Below, one piece after another: positions 11,434-21,709 of a stretch of DNA of 64,000 nt. The position numbers and the translations under genes are program-made. A model generated the notes under the pieces. It had not been told where the DNA came from and ran no database searches. It saw only the letters and a program-made list of their open reading frames with translations. The stretch comes from Hofstenia miamia (taxonomy: Eukaryota; Xenacoelomorpha; Acoela). Within the stretch, counting starts at the first letter, position 1; the number at the start of each line of letters is the position of its first letter. The stretch spans positions 707,816 through 771,815 of the forward strand of contig SCFE01000088.1 of assembly GCA_004352715.1 (NCBI GenBank). The letters run 5' to 3'.

Positions 11434-12066
11434 TTGGATTTTATTGCATCCTGCATAGATTTAAAAATTTTACCAACTTTTTCAAAATTTCCAGTTCCAA
11501 AAAATGGATGCTTTCGAATCAATGTCAAAAAATTTCAAAGATCAGTAATTAATTCACAATTTAAAGAAACCAAGAGAAAGATCATCTATACTAATGTTTT
11601 CCTGCAGCAAAGACGTGAAAAAATTAAATCAAGAAACCTTGATGGTGATGTGAATGTTTTTATTTTTAATTGCATCCGTATTTTTACAAATAGAATAATC
11701 AAAAAGAAAAAATCACCACAAAAGAAAAAAATATAATGGTTGTGCTAGAAGCAATCTATAAATATTCTTAATGTTCAAAACATGACGAATGTTTCAATTT
11801 TTTACTATGTTCTAAAATTATTTGAAATTGGTCCCAAGCAAATCATCCAAAGTAAGTTTAACAAACTTGATGTATTTACAGAATTTCAAAATTTAGCAAA
11901 TTTCTTATCAACTAAAGATCATTTTTCTAAGATATCTCAATCAATGCTGACGGGAATAATGCATAAATATATACATAATCCTCTAAATAAAACAACTGAT
12001 AGCAATTTAAGGAAATTGAAAGATTTCTTGAATAGAATAGAATTTCTTACTAAGTGTAGTATATAG
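11434..12066 (+). pseudogene. Penelope-like element, N-terminal region of the polyprotein
   Basis: Two ORFs (11434-11736 and 11782-12066). The first contains CIDLKILPTFSKFPVPKNGC and then FQRSVINSQFKETKRK, matching the region upstream of RT in Penelope-like ORFs (LxPxFLxFKxPxxG...FQ...L...E). The second continues with IIQSKFNKLDVFTEFQNLAN and a helical stretch. The element is cut off before RT and is followed by an opposite-strand LINE tail at 12.3 kb. The call rests on N-terminal similarity, which is less diagnostic than RT. Confidence 0.5.
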
Positions 12067-12325
12067 GCATAACTAAACACCTCAACAAAAGCTGCTAATA
12101 CTACACTTAATGCGTCAATAATAACATGAAGTACAAAAACAATAAAACACCAACAAAAACATGGATGCAGAACTTACAGTTTACCCAGTGTATTGCTAAT
12201 TATTTTAACTAATGATATTTTTTGAAAAACTGAAATCCTTTCCATGACGTAGAACCGATTTTAGGGATATGTTGCTTACGGAGGTAGTCATTGATTTGAC
12301 TTTTAAATTTCCTGCGACTTTTGAT

Positions 12326-12480
12326 TCATTTTATTTCAATTGGTAAGTTATTCCATAGTTCAATTGTTGAGTTTAACAATGCATTTTTAAGAAAATGTTT
12401 TTTATACTTCACTTTTCTGAATTTAGAAGTCCTCGAATTATAAGTTGAATGCGCATATAATGGAAATTGTATTTTACTGT
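12326..12480 (-). pseudogene. 3' tail of a non-LTR RT ORF
   Basis: The minus strand reads NSRTSKFRKVKYKKHFLKNA and then STIELWNNLPIEIK, stop (TGA at 12328-12326). The WNxLPxEIK ending is the common C-terminus of CR1/L2/Jockey-like RT ORFs. It joins directly to a truncated Tc1 transposase (LLDVDVLF, then INKILGYY...), so this is a chimeric junction. Confidence 0.75.
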
Positions 12481-13024
12481 AAGGTGAACGTTGATTTATA
12501 ATATCCTAAAATTTTATTAATGAAAAGTACATCTACATCAAGCAAAGGCAACAAGTTACTTTGCAAAATCATGCAATATTGCCGACTTTTTAAAGTTCCA
12601 TCAACTTTAGCAATAATTCGCTTACCACTTGACCAAATAGCTGCCCAAACCATTACTGACTGACCACCATACTTAGACGTTTTGAGTGTATAGCGAGGTT
12701 CCACACGATTCTTTGTTCCTTTTGGTCATCTCACATAAACTCTTAACTTAGGCCTAAGCTCAATTCGGCATTCATCCGAAAAAAACAATGCGTGACCATT
12801 CCTCAGAGGAGTTACATTGACGCAACCTACACCAAGCAAGTCGATTTAATCTCTGAGACTTTGATAAATATGGCTTCTTAGATACAATATGACTTCGCAA
12901 TCCTGCTCTTTTAAGGATATTACGAACAGTTCTAACTGATAAGCAATTGCCATCTGCCCATTCCTTTTGCAATTGAGTATCAGTGAGAAATGGGTTAGAC
13001 TTGACCAGCTTAATAAGCTTTCTT
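12408..13024. repeat. Tandem duplication, unit 1 (LINE tail + truncated Tc1)
   Basis: The segment starting ttcacttttctgaattt recurs 618 bp downstream. I count about seven substitutions over roughly 615 bp, e.g. ggtcatctc versus ggtcgtctc and gagtatcag versus gagtagcag. The unit carries about 90 bp of LINE tail plus the C-terminal two thirds of the Tc1 remnant, so the chimera formed before the duplication. Confidence 0.85.
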
Positions 13025-13642
13025 TTTCACTTTTCTGAATTTAGAAGTCCTCGAATTATAAGTTGAATGCGCATATAATGGAAATTGTATTTTACTGTAA
13101 GGTGAACGTTGATTTATAATATCCTAAAATTTTATTAATGAAAAGTACATCTACATCAAGCAAAGGCAACAAGTTACTTTGCAAAATCATGCAATATTGC
13201 CGACTTTTTAAAGTTCCATCAACTTTAGCAATAATTCGCTTACCACTTGACCAAATAGCTGCCCAAACCATTACTGACTGACCACCATACTTAGAAGTTT
13301 TGAGTGTATAGCGAGGTTCCACACGATTCTTTGTTCCTTTTGGTCGTCTCACATAAACTCTTAACTTAGGCCTAAGCTCAATTCGGCATTCATCCGAAAA
13401 AAACAATGCGTGACCATTCCTCAGAGGAGTTACATTGACGCAACCTACACCAAGCAAGTCGATTTAATCTCTGAGACTTTGATAAATATGGCTTCTTAGA
13501 TGCAATATGACTTCGCAATCCTGCTCTTTTAAGGATATTACGAACAGTTCTAACTGATACGCAATTGCCATCTGCCCATTCCTTTTGCAATTGAGTAGCA
13601 GTGAGAAATGGGTTAGACTTGGCCAGCTTAATAAGCCTTCTG
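13025..13642. repeat. Tandem duplication, unit 2
   Basis: Second unit of the duplication. It continues rightwards into the intact N-terminal half of the Tc1 transposase, so it is the original locus and unit 1 is the extra copy. The low divergence is more than expected from simple contig overlap but does not fully exclude two haplotypes joined in tandem. Confidence 0.8.
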
Positions 13643-13842
13643 TTACTCTTCGGTGTCGTTTTGGGAGGACGTCCGCTACTCTTTTTTGGAGTTATCGTTT
13701 TTTCATCTTTATAGCGTTTTATAATGTCACTTACTGAACTCTTTGGGCGACCCACTAATGCTGCAATTTCACGACTAGATTTGTCTTCGAGGTGCATTTT
13801 TACTATTAAGGCTCTGATAGCTTCAGGTATGTGTTTGGGCAT
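13092..13842 (-). pseudogene. Tc1-like transposase, truncated and frameshifted
   Basis: The start codon is at 13842 (MPKHIPEAIRALIV...). The N-terminal half shows the paired HTH: SSREIAALVGRPKSSVSDII, the linker SGRPPKTTPK, then VRTVRNILKRAGLRSHIA. The first DDE block follows as FSDECRIELRP. The ORF shifts by one base inside a T7 run at about 13395-13401. It then continues through KYGGQSVMVWAAIW and LLPLLDVDVLF, where it is replaced by LINE sequence, so the second D and the E of the DDE triad are missing. A TC1 transposase cuts and pastes at TA sites; this copy cannot. Confidence 0.85.
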
Positions 13843-14164
13843 AATAAATCCAAGAACTAAGATGAGAAACAAAACAGAAACAAACGAATTTCAAAAGTTA
13901 TTAATAATATAATGACATTTCAATGCTCAACAGATGTTAATGAATGGGTAAATTATAGTGCCCGAAATATTATTTCCCTATCAAAAGTGGTTGTCAAAAT
14001 TTAATTGCAGCATCCTGTGGTTAATTTTGATCAAAACAATAATAAACAATATCAACACATGTAGATATCGATACCTATTATTTCTGAAAACATCTTTCAT
14101 ATGAATGAAAAATTTCAATGTCAAAATCTTGTATTTATATCTTCATATGTAGCTGCCCAAAACA

Positions 14165-14955
14165 TTATTTCCGATACTGTATCTTATGAACATTTGTCGC
14201 TCCTATTCGAGTAATTATCATTATGAATATTTGCTGCCCATTTAATATTTGTGAGTTGATTTTATTTGTTAATGAGTGGTTCATGTCATTAAATAAAACA
14301 TTACAGTATCTATAATGACTTATTACTAGAGAGTTAACCAACATCGATTTCATTTTGGAATTTACAAAATTACCTACATGTAAAATAGTTTTAATTCTAA
14401 TTCCATTTTGCGTAATACTATGCGTATGTGACTTGAATAGTTCAATTTATTATCGATTGTTTCTCAAAGATATTTGAAGGATTCGACTTGAGTAATTTTT
14501 CACCCCGAAAAATTTAAAATGTGTGATTGGTTATCTTTGTGAAAAGAAGACATAACACAGAATTCTATTTTAGAGGTATTTACAGTCAAATGGTGAATAT
14601 TAAAATATTTTAGCAGTTGAGAAAGATTGATTTCTAACTTACTAATTGATGTTTCTATTTGATTATCATGTGTGTAAATACGCGTGTCGTCAGCATACTG
14701 CACTGTTCCACAATCATTGCTTAAATTTCCACTTAAATCATTTACATACAACGAGAAAAATAGAGGTCCTAAAATAGTACCTTGTGGGACACCTTTGTAA
14801 GTTTTATCCCAGTTAAAAACGATCACTTAAGTAGCACCTTACTAAATTTATATTATTGGAGTCGAAACCAATGTATTCTATTTTTTTAAGAAGAATATAT
14901 TGATCAATGGAATCAAATGCTTTGGACAAATCGATAGAAGCAATTGTGAATAAAA
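14165..14955 (-). pseudogene. Non-LTR retrotransposon RT fragment
   Basis: Minus-strand reading from 14955: IASIDLSKAFDSIDQYILLK, then a short frameshift, GVPQGTILGPLFFSLYVNDL, catalytic QYADD (near 14695) and LTVNTSKIEFCVM. Blocks are ordered as in LINE RT palms with the active-site Asp pair intact. Stops follow after 14500. Its 5' edge touches a + strand RT fragment near 14960, so two elements meet head to head. Confidence 0.8.
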
Positions 14956-14976
14956 ACAATCTAAAAGCTATAACTT

Positions 14977-15455
14977 ATGATAAAGGAATTGGAATTGCAA
15001 TCAATGATGACGACTATATCTGTTATACCTGTTAATAAGTTTAAATATCTAGGAGTAATAATACATTCAAATCCTAATTTCACGTCGCAAATAAATACTA
15101 TTATTAAAAAAATGGCTATAGGTATTAGAAAGATATCTCATATTTCCCAACAGTTACCCCAAATTGCAGTAATTCAAATGTTTCATGCATTTGTTATGAG
15201 TAATTTAAGCTATGCTAATATCTTATATACTAATGTTCAACTAAAATGGGCATTAAATGTTTGTAATAAAAACTCTTCTAAAACAAAAGAATATATTTCT
15301 AAATCTATTCTTTTTCCACAAGAGTTAATTATTTACAATATTATTATTTATTTCTTCAAATTCATAAAGAAAATACCACCCTACAACGAGATATCATTCT
15401 CATTTTCGACAGATTGTCTGAAGCAAAATAAACGAACAAAAAACTACTCACGTGT
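14977..15455 (+). pseudogene. Non-LTR RT thumb/C-terminal fragment
   Basis: An ORF begins near 14977 and carries KFKYLGVIIHSNPNFTSQIN, MAIGIRKISHISQQLP, and FVMSNLSYANILY, the post-palm (L-G-V...) and thumb blocks of CR1/L2-type RTs. It continues in frame into Penelope RT sequence near 15460, giving a fused ORF to 15546. This is an accidental chimera produced by insertion. Confidence 0.7.
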
Positions 15456-16230
15456 TAAATTTAATAAAAATATCATGATATCATACGACATCAAGAGTTT
15501 ATACACCAATGTTCCTCTAGAAAAAGCCATAGACATAGTAATATAAATTTTAAAAAACAAAGACAGCGATTTACGATCTAAATTACGAAACAATAAAGAC
15601 GCTATTAATGCTTGCAACGAAAAATTAATTAATGGAATTTAAGGGAGAATGCCACTTGCAGAAAGATGGTTTTGCTATGGGTAATTCTTTAAGCCCAACC
15701 TTAGGTAACATCTATTTAAATTTTATTGAGGAACAGTATGCATCATTCATTTTTATGAAAGATATATGGACGGTATATTTGCTATAGTAAATAATGAAGA
15801 TGCAGAAATGATGCTAACAAAACTAAATTCAATAGATGACAACATAAAATATACAACGGAGAAAGAACTTAACAACAACATGAACATTAGCAGAACACCA
15901 AATGATTTTGTTACAGGAATTTATAGAAAGACACAGATACAGGTTTAGTTTTAAATTTCAATTCAAATTCACCTTTAGCATACAAAATAACACTAATTAA
16001 AGGATCAATACATCGAATTTTGATGTCTCAAGTTCTTATGAAATCATAAACCAAGAAATAATCAACCTAAAGTCGAATCTGAATATCCAAGTAATTTTAT
16101 TAACAAATTTATTAAAGATACAATGGATGAAATATTGAAGAACAGGACAGGAAAATGTTCGAATAGTTTTGAACACATTTTTAAAGTTGAATAAAGAGGG
16201 AAGCACACAACAGATATTATGAATCAAATA
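15456..16230 (+). pseudogene. Penelope-like RT palm fragment
   Basis: SYDIKSLYTNVPLEKAIDIV (15480-15540) is the Penelope RT block 3. A frameshifted GFAMGNSLSPTLGNIYLNF (~15670-15725), YERYMDGIFAIV (RYVDD-type box with the second Asp changed to Gly), and ISRTPNDFVTGIYRKTQIQ follow. The D-to-G change in the catalytic box and several frameshifts make it inactive. A perfect hairpin and a minisatellite follow immediately. Confidence 0.75.
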
Positions 16231-16261
16231 CGAAGAATAAATTATACAAGTTTTATAGTCG

Positions 16262-16284
16262 GTATGCCGTCTACACCGGCATAC
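16262..16284 (+). other. Perfect 8-bp hairpin downstream of the Penelope-like RT
   Basis: GTATGCCG (16262-16269) and CGGCATAC (16277-16284) form an 8-bp GC-rich stem with a 7-nt loop, which stands out in AT-rich sequence. It may be a remnant of the element's terminal structure; function unknown. Confidence 0.5.
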
Positions 16285-16417
16285 GAGGTAAATGACTAAA
16301 AAGGAAGGTTTGATTGGCCTGTATAAAAATGTTGCATGAATTAAGATATTTGTATCTTTATGATGTGTTAGTTTAAGTTTCTCTGAATTTTTAAAAAGTA
16401 CTTTTATTTATAATTGT

Positions 16418-17320
16418 ATAAGACTTATTTATTGTTAAGTAAAAAACATATATTGCTTAGAGAAATGTTTAAATTTAGGATCGCATTAAGGTTGTTCCTG
16501 TATAGGATCTATTGATTTTTAAGTGAAAAACATATTGCTTAGAGAAATGTCTAAATTTAGGCCGCCATAAAGCTGTTCTTGTATAAGTCTTATTTATTGT
16601 TAAGTAGAAAACATATATTGCTTAGGGAAATGTTTGAATTTAGGATCGCCATAAGGTTGTTCCTGTATAGTATCTATTGATTTTTAAGTGAAAAACATAT
16701 ATTGCTTAGAGAAATGTTTAAATTTAGGACGCCATAAAGCTGTTCTTGTATAAGTCTTATTTATTGTTAAGTAGAAAACGTATATTGCTTAGAGAAATGT
16801 TTAAATTTAGGATCGCTCTAAGGTTGTTCTTGTATAGGATCTATTGATTTTTAAGTGAAAAACATATATTGCTTAGAGAAATGTTTAAATTTAGGATCGC
16901 CGTAAGGTTGTTCCTGTAAAAGCCATATTCATTGTTGAGTAGAAAACATATATTGCTTATAGAAATGTTTAAATTTAATATTGCTGTAAGGTTGTTCTTG
17001 TATAGGGTCTATTGAATTTTAAGAAAAAAAACATATATTGCTTTGAAAAACATTTAAATTTAAGATCGCTGTAAGGTTGGTCTTTTATAGTTCTTAATTG
17101 TTAAGTAGAAAACATATATTGCTTAGAGAAATGCATGAACTTAGGATCGCCTTAAGTTTGATCTTGTATATTTCTTCTATTGTACCCTTTATAATACATA
17201 AATTGTTTGGGGAACTGTTTGAATATAAGATAGCTATAAAGTATTTCTTGTATAATTCTTCTAATTGTTCTTTAGAAAACAGATATTGCTTGGGGAATGT
17301 TTGAATTTAGGATAGAACTT
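16418..17320. repeat. 83-bp minisatellite, about 11 units with a two-unit higher-order pattern
   Basis: The phrase tattgcttagagaaatg recurs at about 16451, 16533, 16616, 16699, 16783, 16867, 16951, 17036, 17117, 17201 and 17284, spacing 81-85 bp. Units alternate between an A form (gatctattgatttttaagtg) and a B form (tcttatttattgttaagtag), so the true period is about 166 bp. The last two units are the most diverged. No convincing coding. Confidence 0.9.
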
Positions 17321-17329
17321 CTTGAAATT

Positions 17330-18760
17330 ATAGGATTCAAGAGTTCATCTCACTACATTTATATGATTAAATTACTATCATGATGCTGCCCTTTGAGCAT
17401 TCCATGATTATGGTTTTGGTTATTTTAAAAATCCCTGTTTTTGTTTAAGAAATGGCCTGCATTGATAGATAACAGTCCAAATTTTATGAACCCGAGCCTA
17501 ATTAAAAATAAATATTGAAACGATTAAAAAGTTACGTTTTTCCAAAGTTAACAAGTTGAAGTTAAGATAGATCTGCATAATAAGCAACGAAAGTGTTCTC
17601 AATATCCTTGTTTTTAAAAATATGCAGCCTATGAAGATAAATATCAAAAAGAAATTACTTATTTTTGCTGTTCTATATTTTTTGGTGAGATCGTTTTTCT
17701 CTTCTAAGGATTCCATTTCAAACTCAGATATGACAACAGAATGACCACCAAAATTGTTGTTCACGTGGCAACACAATTTTTATCATTTATGTTTTTTGTA
17801 TAGAAGCATTTATAATTTACTAAATTTAGTGGACAGTTTATTGATCTCAACTGTGATTTTGAACTGATTTTGTTTATAGTGGTATTTCTTGCATGTTACA
17901 GTTTCACTAATTTTTAAAAAGTTGGTTTCAACAGGTGTAATTTTATTGTGTTGAGTACGAAATACAAAGTAACTTTTTATTCTAGTTAAGCACGATATAT
18001 CTTTTAAAATCACAGTAACATCGGTGCTCTGCCTGCACAACAAATCATTATTGAATCGAGATTCAATGTTCATTACTTCTCGATTACTCACTCATATTTT
18101 CAGGTTCTATATATTTTACCTACCATGCTATTGTATGTCAAGCTTTAGGTTCTGAGATATGTGTTGTAAGTATACAATTAAAGGCTGTAAATTTTAAAAA
18201 CCTCAACTGCAGACACAGCAATTGAAAATTACCTTCAGTGGGCAATTGGTGTCAAGATAAACTGTGAACAGTGAAGTCTTTATATAACTTGCGTGAATTC
18301 TTATGTGACACTAAGAACCTAAAAATGGATTAGGCAATCCCACGTCATGCTATGTAGTTCTATTTGTTTGAAGAGAACAAAGCAAACATGCAACTGACAG
18401 CTAGTTTAGGATAGTTAATACTGTGCATTCGCTTTGGAGTCTTCGCGCAATGACACTCCGTGATGGGTCTCTCTTCTATTATGTTGTGATTTCAGATTGA
18501 GCAGACCATTAATAGTTCTTGAGCTATAAGCGTCTAAAATTTTTTATAGGATCATGAAAATTTTTAAAAATCACCAGGCTGTTTAAGGTTAAACATACAA
18601 AGCAAATTCTCTATAAAGAATAGAACATAAAATTATTATTATTGCATAGAGACATCCAATGTGTAATAATAAATGCCTTGTCATTTTTAAAAATTCCCCA
18701 CTTAATTATTCGAGATAAATCAACAAACTAACAAAATACATATACAATTTATATATATAT
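17330..18760. other. Intergenic; two minus-strand ORFs of unknown status
   Basis: Apart from the ORF at 17810-18091 and a neighbouring one at 17498-17776 (hydrophobic, AT-driven), nothing is recognisable. Near 18548-18592 there is a 44-bp segment ending GGCTGTTTAAGGTTAAAC that is shared with 56.6 kb. Confidence 0.4.
17810..18091 (-). CDS. Hypothetical ORF or exon, 93 aa
   Basis: The ORF begins MSNREVMNIESRFNNDLLCR and has an alternating hydrophobic pattern (TDVTVILKDISCLTRIKSYF and later FKITVEINKLSTKF) suggesting beta strands. It is more balanced in composition than nearby chance ORFs. No family is recognised, and I see no clear splice sites, so it may still be random. Confidence 0.2.
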   Translation of the reverse strand: MSNREVMNIESRFNNDLLCRQSTDVTVILKDISCLTRIKSYFVFRTQHNKITPVETNFLKISETVTCKKYHYKQNQFKITVEINKLSTKFSKL

Positions 18761-18780
18761 ATATATAAATGTGTGTGTGT

Positions 18781-19158
18781 GTAAGCAAACTGAGCTTTCT
18801 AATATTATTTATCATAAATATCGATTTTGATGTGTTACCATCATTGTCAGTTTACAAAATATGAGGTAAATAAATGTACAATAAACTACACTAAATATAA
18901 ATGATCTTATTACATACACTTAGAATAAATTTAAAGTCATCATGCTTTGTTGTCGATTTAATAATTTACCCTTTGTTGTTTCCTTTATATATATATATTG
19001 TCTCTGCTATTTTCGGATGTTTAGTTCTTAGTAAAATTTTAAATTGGTCTTCCTTAGTTTGATGGTGATGGGTAAAAATTTCTGAATTCAGATGACCTCT
19101 TAAATGCTCATTAGATCGTATTCCCAGATGTTGATTAGTTTCACTAATATATAATTTA
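18781..19158 (-). repeat. Exact second copy of the Penelope-like 3' end, ending at a gap
   Basis: As far as I can compare, this segment is identical over 378 bp to 21708-22085 (offset 2927) and stops exactly at the N gap 19159-19301. It contains the same GIY-YIG C-terminus and hammerhead-like motif (18820-18957, minus strand). Identity at the gap edge suggests a duplicated contig end rather than a true second insertion. Confidence 0.85.
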
Positions 19159-19301
19159 NNNNNNNNNNNNNNNNNNNNNNNNNNNNNNNNNNNNNNNNNN
19201 NNNNNNNNNNNNNNNNNNNNNNNNNNNNNNNNNNNNNNNNNNNNNNNNNNNNNNNNNNNNNNNNNNNNNNNNNNNNNNNNNNNNNNNNNNNNNNNNNNNN
19301 N

Positions 19302-19334
<33 letters not shown>

Positions 19335-19337
19335 CGG

Positions 19338-19370
<33 letters not shown>

Positions 19371-19372
19371 TT
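19159..19372. repeat. Assembly gap (143 N) followed by (TA)n microsatellite
   Basis: N from 19159 to 19301 and then TA repeats to about 19372 with a single CGG interruption. Confidence 0.9.
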
Positions 19373-20292
19373 CTAATAAGAAGAATATTAGGTATATTCC
19401 CCAACAAGGCTCTATTGCCTCGAATGCATATCAAACTAGGCCTGATAATATCACTCAATGCAAAAAAAAAACTTTGTTAAACTAAGTGATACTAAGAAAA
19501 TCATTTATTTATTGCTTTATTTGTATTGTTTTGTTAATGCTATTTAGTGCTGTACAGTATTTTGGCATCTGCCAAAAATATAAACTCATGAAATTTAGAG
19601 AATTATTTTTATTATTTACAAAGTTAAAATTCTCAAGTTAATTGTCCCTTTTCTTCAAAATAAGACCCGACCCAATTCCAACGCTTATCATTTACATTAA
19701 TTAGTATATGAAATATCATTACATAGTATACACTAGAGAGTGTTTATTTTTGGAGCTGCTAATTTCCGAATGGATTCAAAAAATGAATTTTATCTCAATT
19801 TCTATACTGAATAAAGCATTAGGTAACTCGAACTCTTAGGCTGCGAAAAAATTTAAACAACACCACACCACCAGGACAAATTCATTTATTGCATTGCACA
19901 GCGCACTATAGTATAGATACTGCAAATCACTTCGAACTTTTGCAAAAAATCAGAATTGAACTGACTATGTATATATATATATACCAACTTCTTAAAAAAT
20001 TGCTTAGATACGAACTACGTGAAAATTCCAAAAATATAAAAATTTGAACAGCTAATTAGTCTTAACTGATTTTTAAATTTCTCTGTAATATTGGGATCCC
20101 AATTTCAAAAGTAAATCAAAAAATTTAAGTTATAAAGCGAGGCAAATGTTAAAAAACTCATTCGTAAGACAAGAAGTGCAACGCTGTTAACTGTCTGCAA
20201 TTGTACTGCTTCCAAACCACATCGTCCATGACCATATAGGACTAGAAACAGACAATTCTTGGTCAAAACGCATTATGATATAATTCCTCATA
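19373..20292. other. No supported feature
   Basis: AT-rich, only short ORFs; a short (TA)n at 19970-19982. Confidence 0.4.
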
Positions 20293-21238
20293 TCAGTATT
20301 GGGACCCGGTGGCATACCGCTACCGAAACCGATACCATGGTATTTTGACAATACCGAAAAATACCGATACCGCGGTATCTTGTCTAAAACATTGATCGGT
20401 ATTTTATTTAAAAGTAGGCTATGTGTATTGTGCAAGCCCGTGGGTCAATGCTTACTGTATAAAAACTTGGAACATTTCTGTTGGAGGCTTAAGATAAAAT
20501 TACCAAATTTCTTACAAAGAAAATTCTATTAATAATGCAATTACAATTATATGGCTGATGTTGTAAATGCTTTCACAAAAGCAAGCTATTTACAGATTTT
20601 TTCTTAAAAAATCAGATTTACAAAATGTGCCCACTTGGATTAAGGGGCATTTTTTCTTTGCAATGCAAAAATCAATATTATGAAATTAAAATCCTTTAAA
20701 TTTATGCTCGAAATCGAAAGGTCCATTGCATAAGCTATTTATATATTTAAAAGTTTTAATATACTGGTGATATTAAACATTGTTCCATTGACCGGCTTAA
20801 AATTCCATTTTTTCAGAAACTAATTTTCAATAAAATGCGTTCATATTTGTAATTTCTATAGGGCCGTTTTAAGCAATAAAGTCAAAATTTACAAAACAAT
20901 TCCATTTTACATAGGAATCCAAAAATATCATTTAATTGATATAGCCAATTAGAAGAAATCTATTTTTCTTACATAATAAATATATTACATGTATATTATT
21001 ATATACACTAGTGCTCATATGGTTATAGCCGTTTTACCATAATTCGCAAGTGGTACTAAAAGCTATCAATGTCATTTTTCATAGTTCAACCATGTGAGCC
21101 AAAAATGGTGCTGGTAATGGCTTAAGTAAAAGTTTCAAAAACTATAGAATACAGTTTAACGCACCATTCGAATACTTGAATCTACTACTCGAATATCCAA
21201 ATATGTATTCGAATGTTCAACTTCGGACCCAATACTAT
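20293..21238. mobile_element. Possible hAT-like element remnant with inverted ends
   Basis: CAGTATTGGGACC (20293) has a near-perfect inverse at 21224-21235 (GGACCCAATACT, 11/12). Inside the left end, TACCG words are iterated (ataccgataccgcggtat). Inside the right end, ATTCGAA-type words are iterated. CAG-starting ends and iterated subterminal words are typical of hAT elements. No matching 8-bp target duplication is visible, and the two ends may belong to different MITEs. Confidence 0.3.
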
Positions 21239-21664
21239 GCTAGTATCAGATTAAACTAAATTTGTTAGCCGCAGTTCGTGATTGGTTAACGTAAACTGTC
21301 TGTCCCGTTTTTGTTTTTATTGATAAGCTGTACAACAACATTTTTACATAGTTTATCATAATAATTCATCGTTACTATTTTTATGGATTTACTATAATTC
21401 TTTATTAAAAATTACAAATAAGTTTTCATCAACTTTTATTTACAAAATATGGAACATTGTGCAGACTTTCTTGATTGCCATCTAAATAGCTATTGCTGCA
21501 ACAACATTTTGCCAACCTAATAAATGTGGTAAATATTTATTGAAGAATTATGATAAACCCCAATCAAATATATATAATTAAATAACTAATATGCTTCAAG
21601 GAATTAATCAATAATTTCTTATGTAACAAAAAATTAGGCATTTCAAAATTCTTGACATTATTTA

Positions 21665-21707
<43 letters not shown>

Positions 21708-21709
<2 letters not shown>

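Noticed and set aside
13952-14176. Two related words, gtgcccgaaatattatttcc and gctgcccaaaacattatttcc, as terminal repeats of the Tc1 at 13 kb
   Set aside because: They are in direct, not inverted, orientation and on one side only, so they do not bound that element.
17098-17304. 68-codon ORF
   Set aside because: Lies in the 83-bp minisatellite; the period explains the openness.
16418-17320. CRISPR-like array
   Set aside because: Units are contiguous 83-bp repeats with graded divergence and no spacers, in a eukaryotic genome; this is a minisatellite.
20187-20435. ORFs in both strands around 20.2-20.5 kb
   Set aside because: Produced by iterated TACCG words in a MITE-like end; no protein signature.
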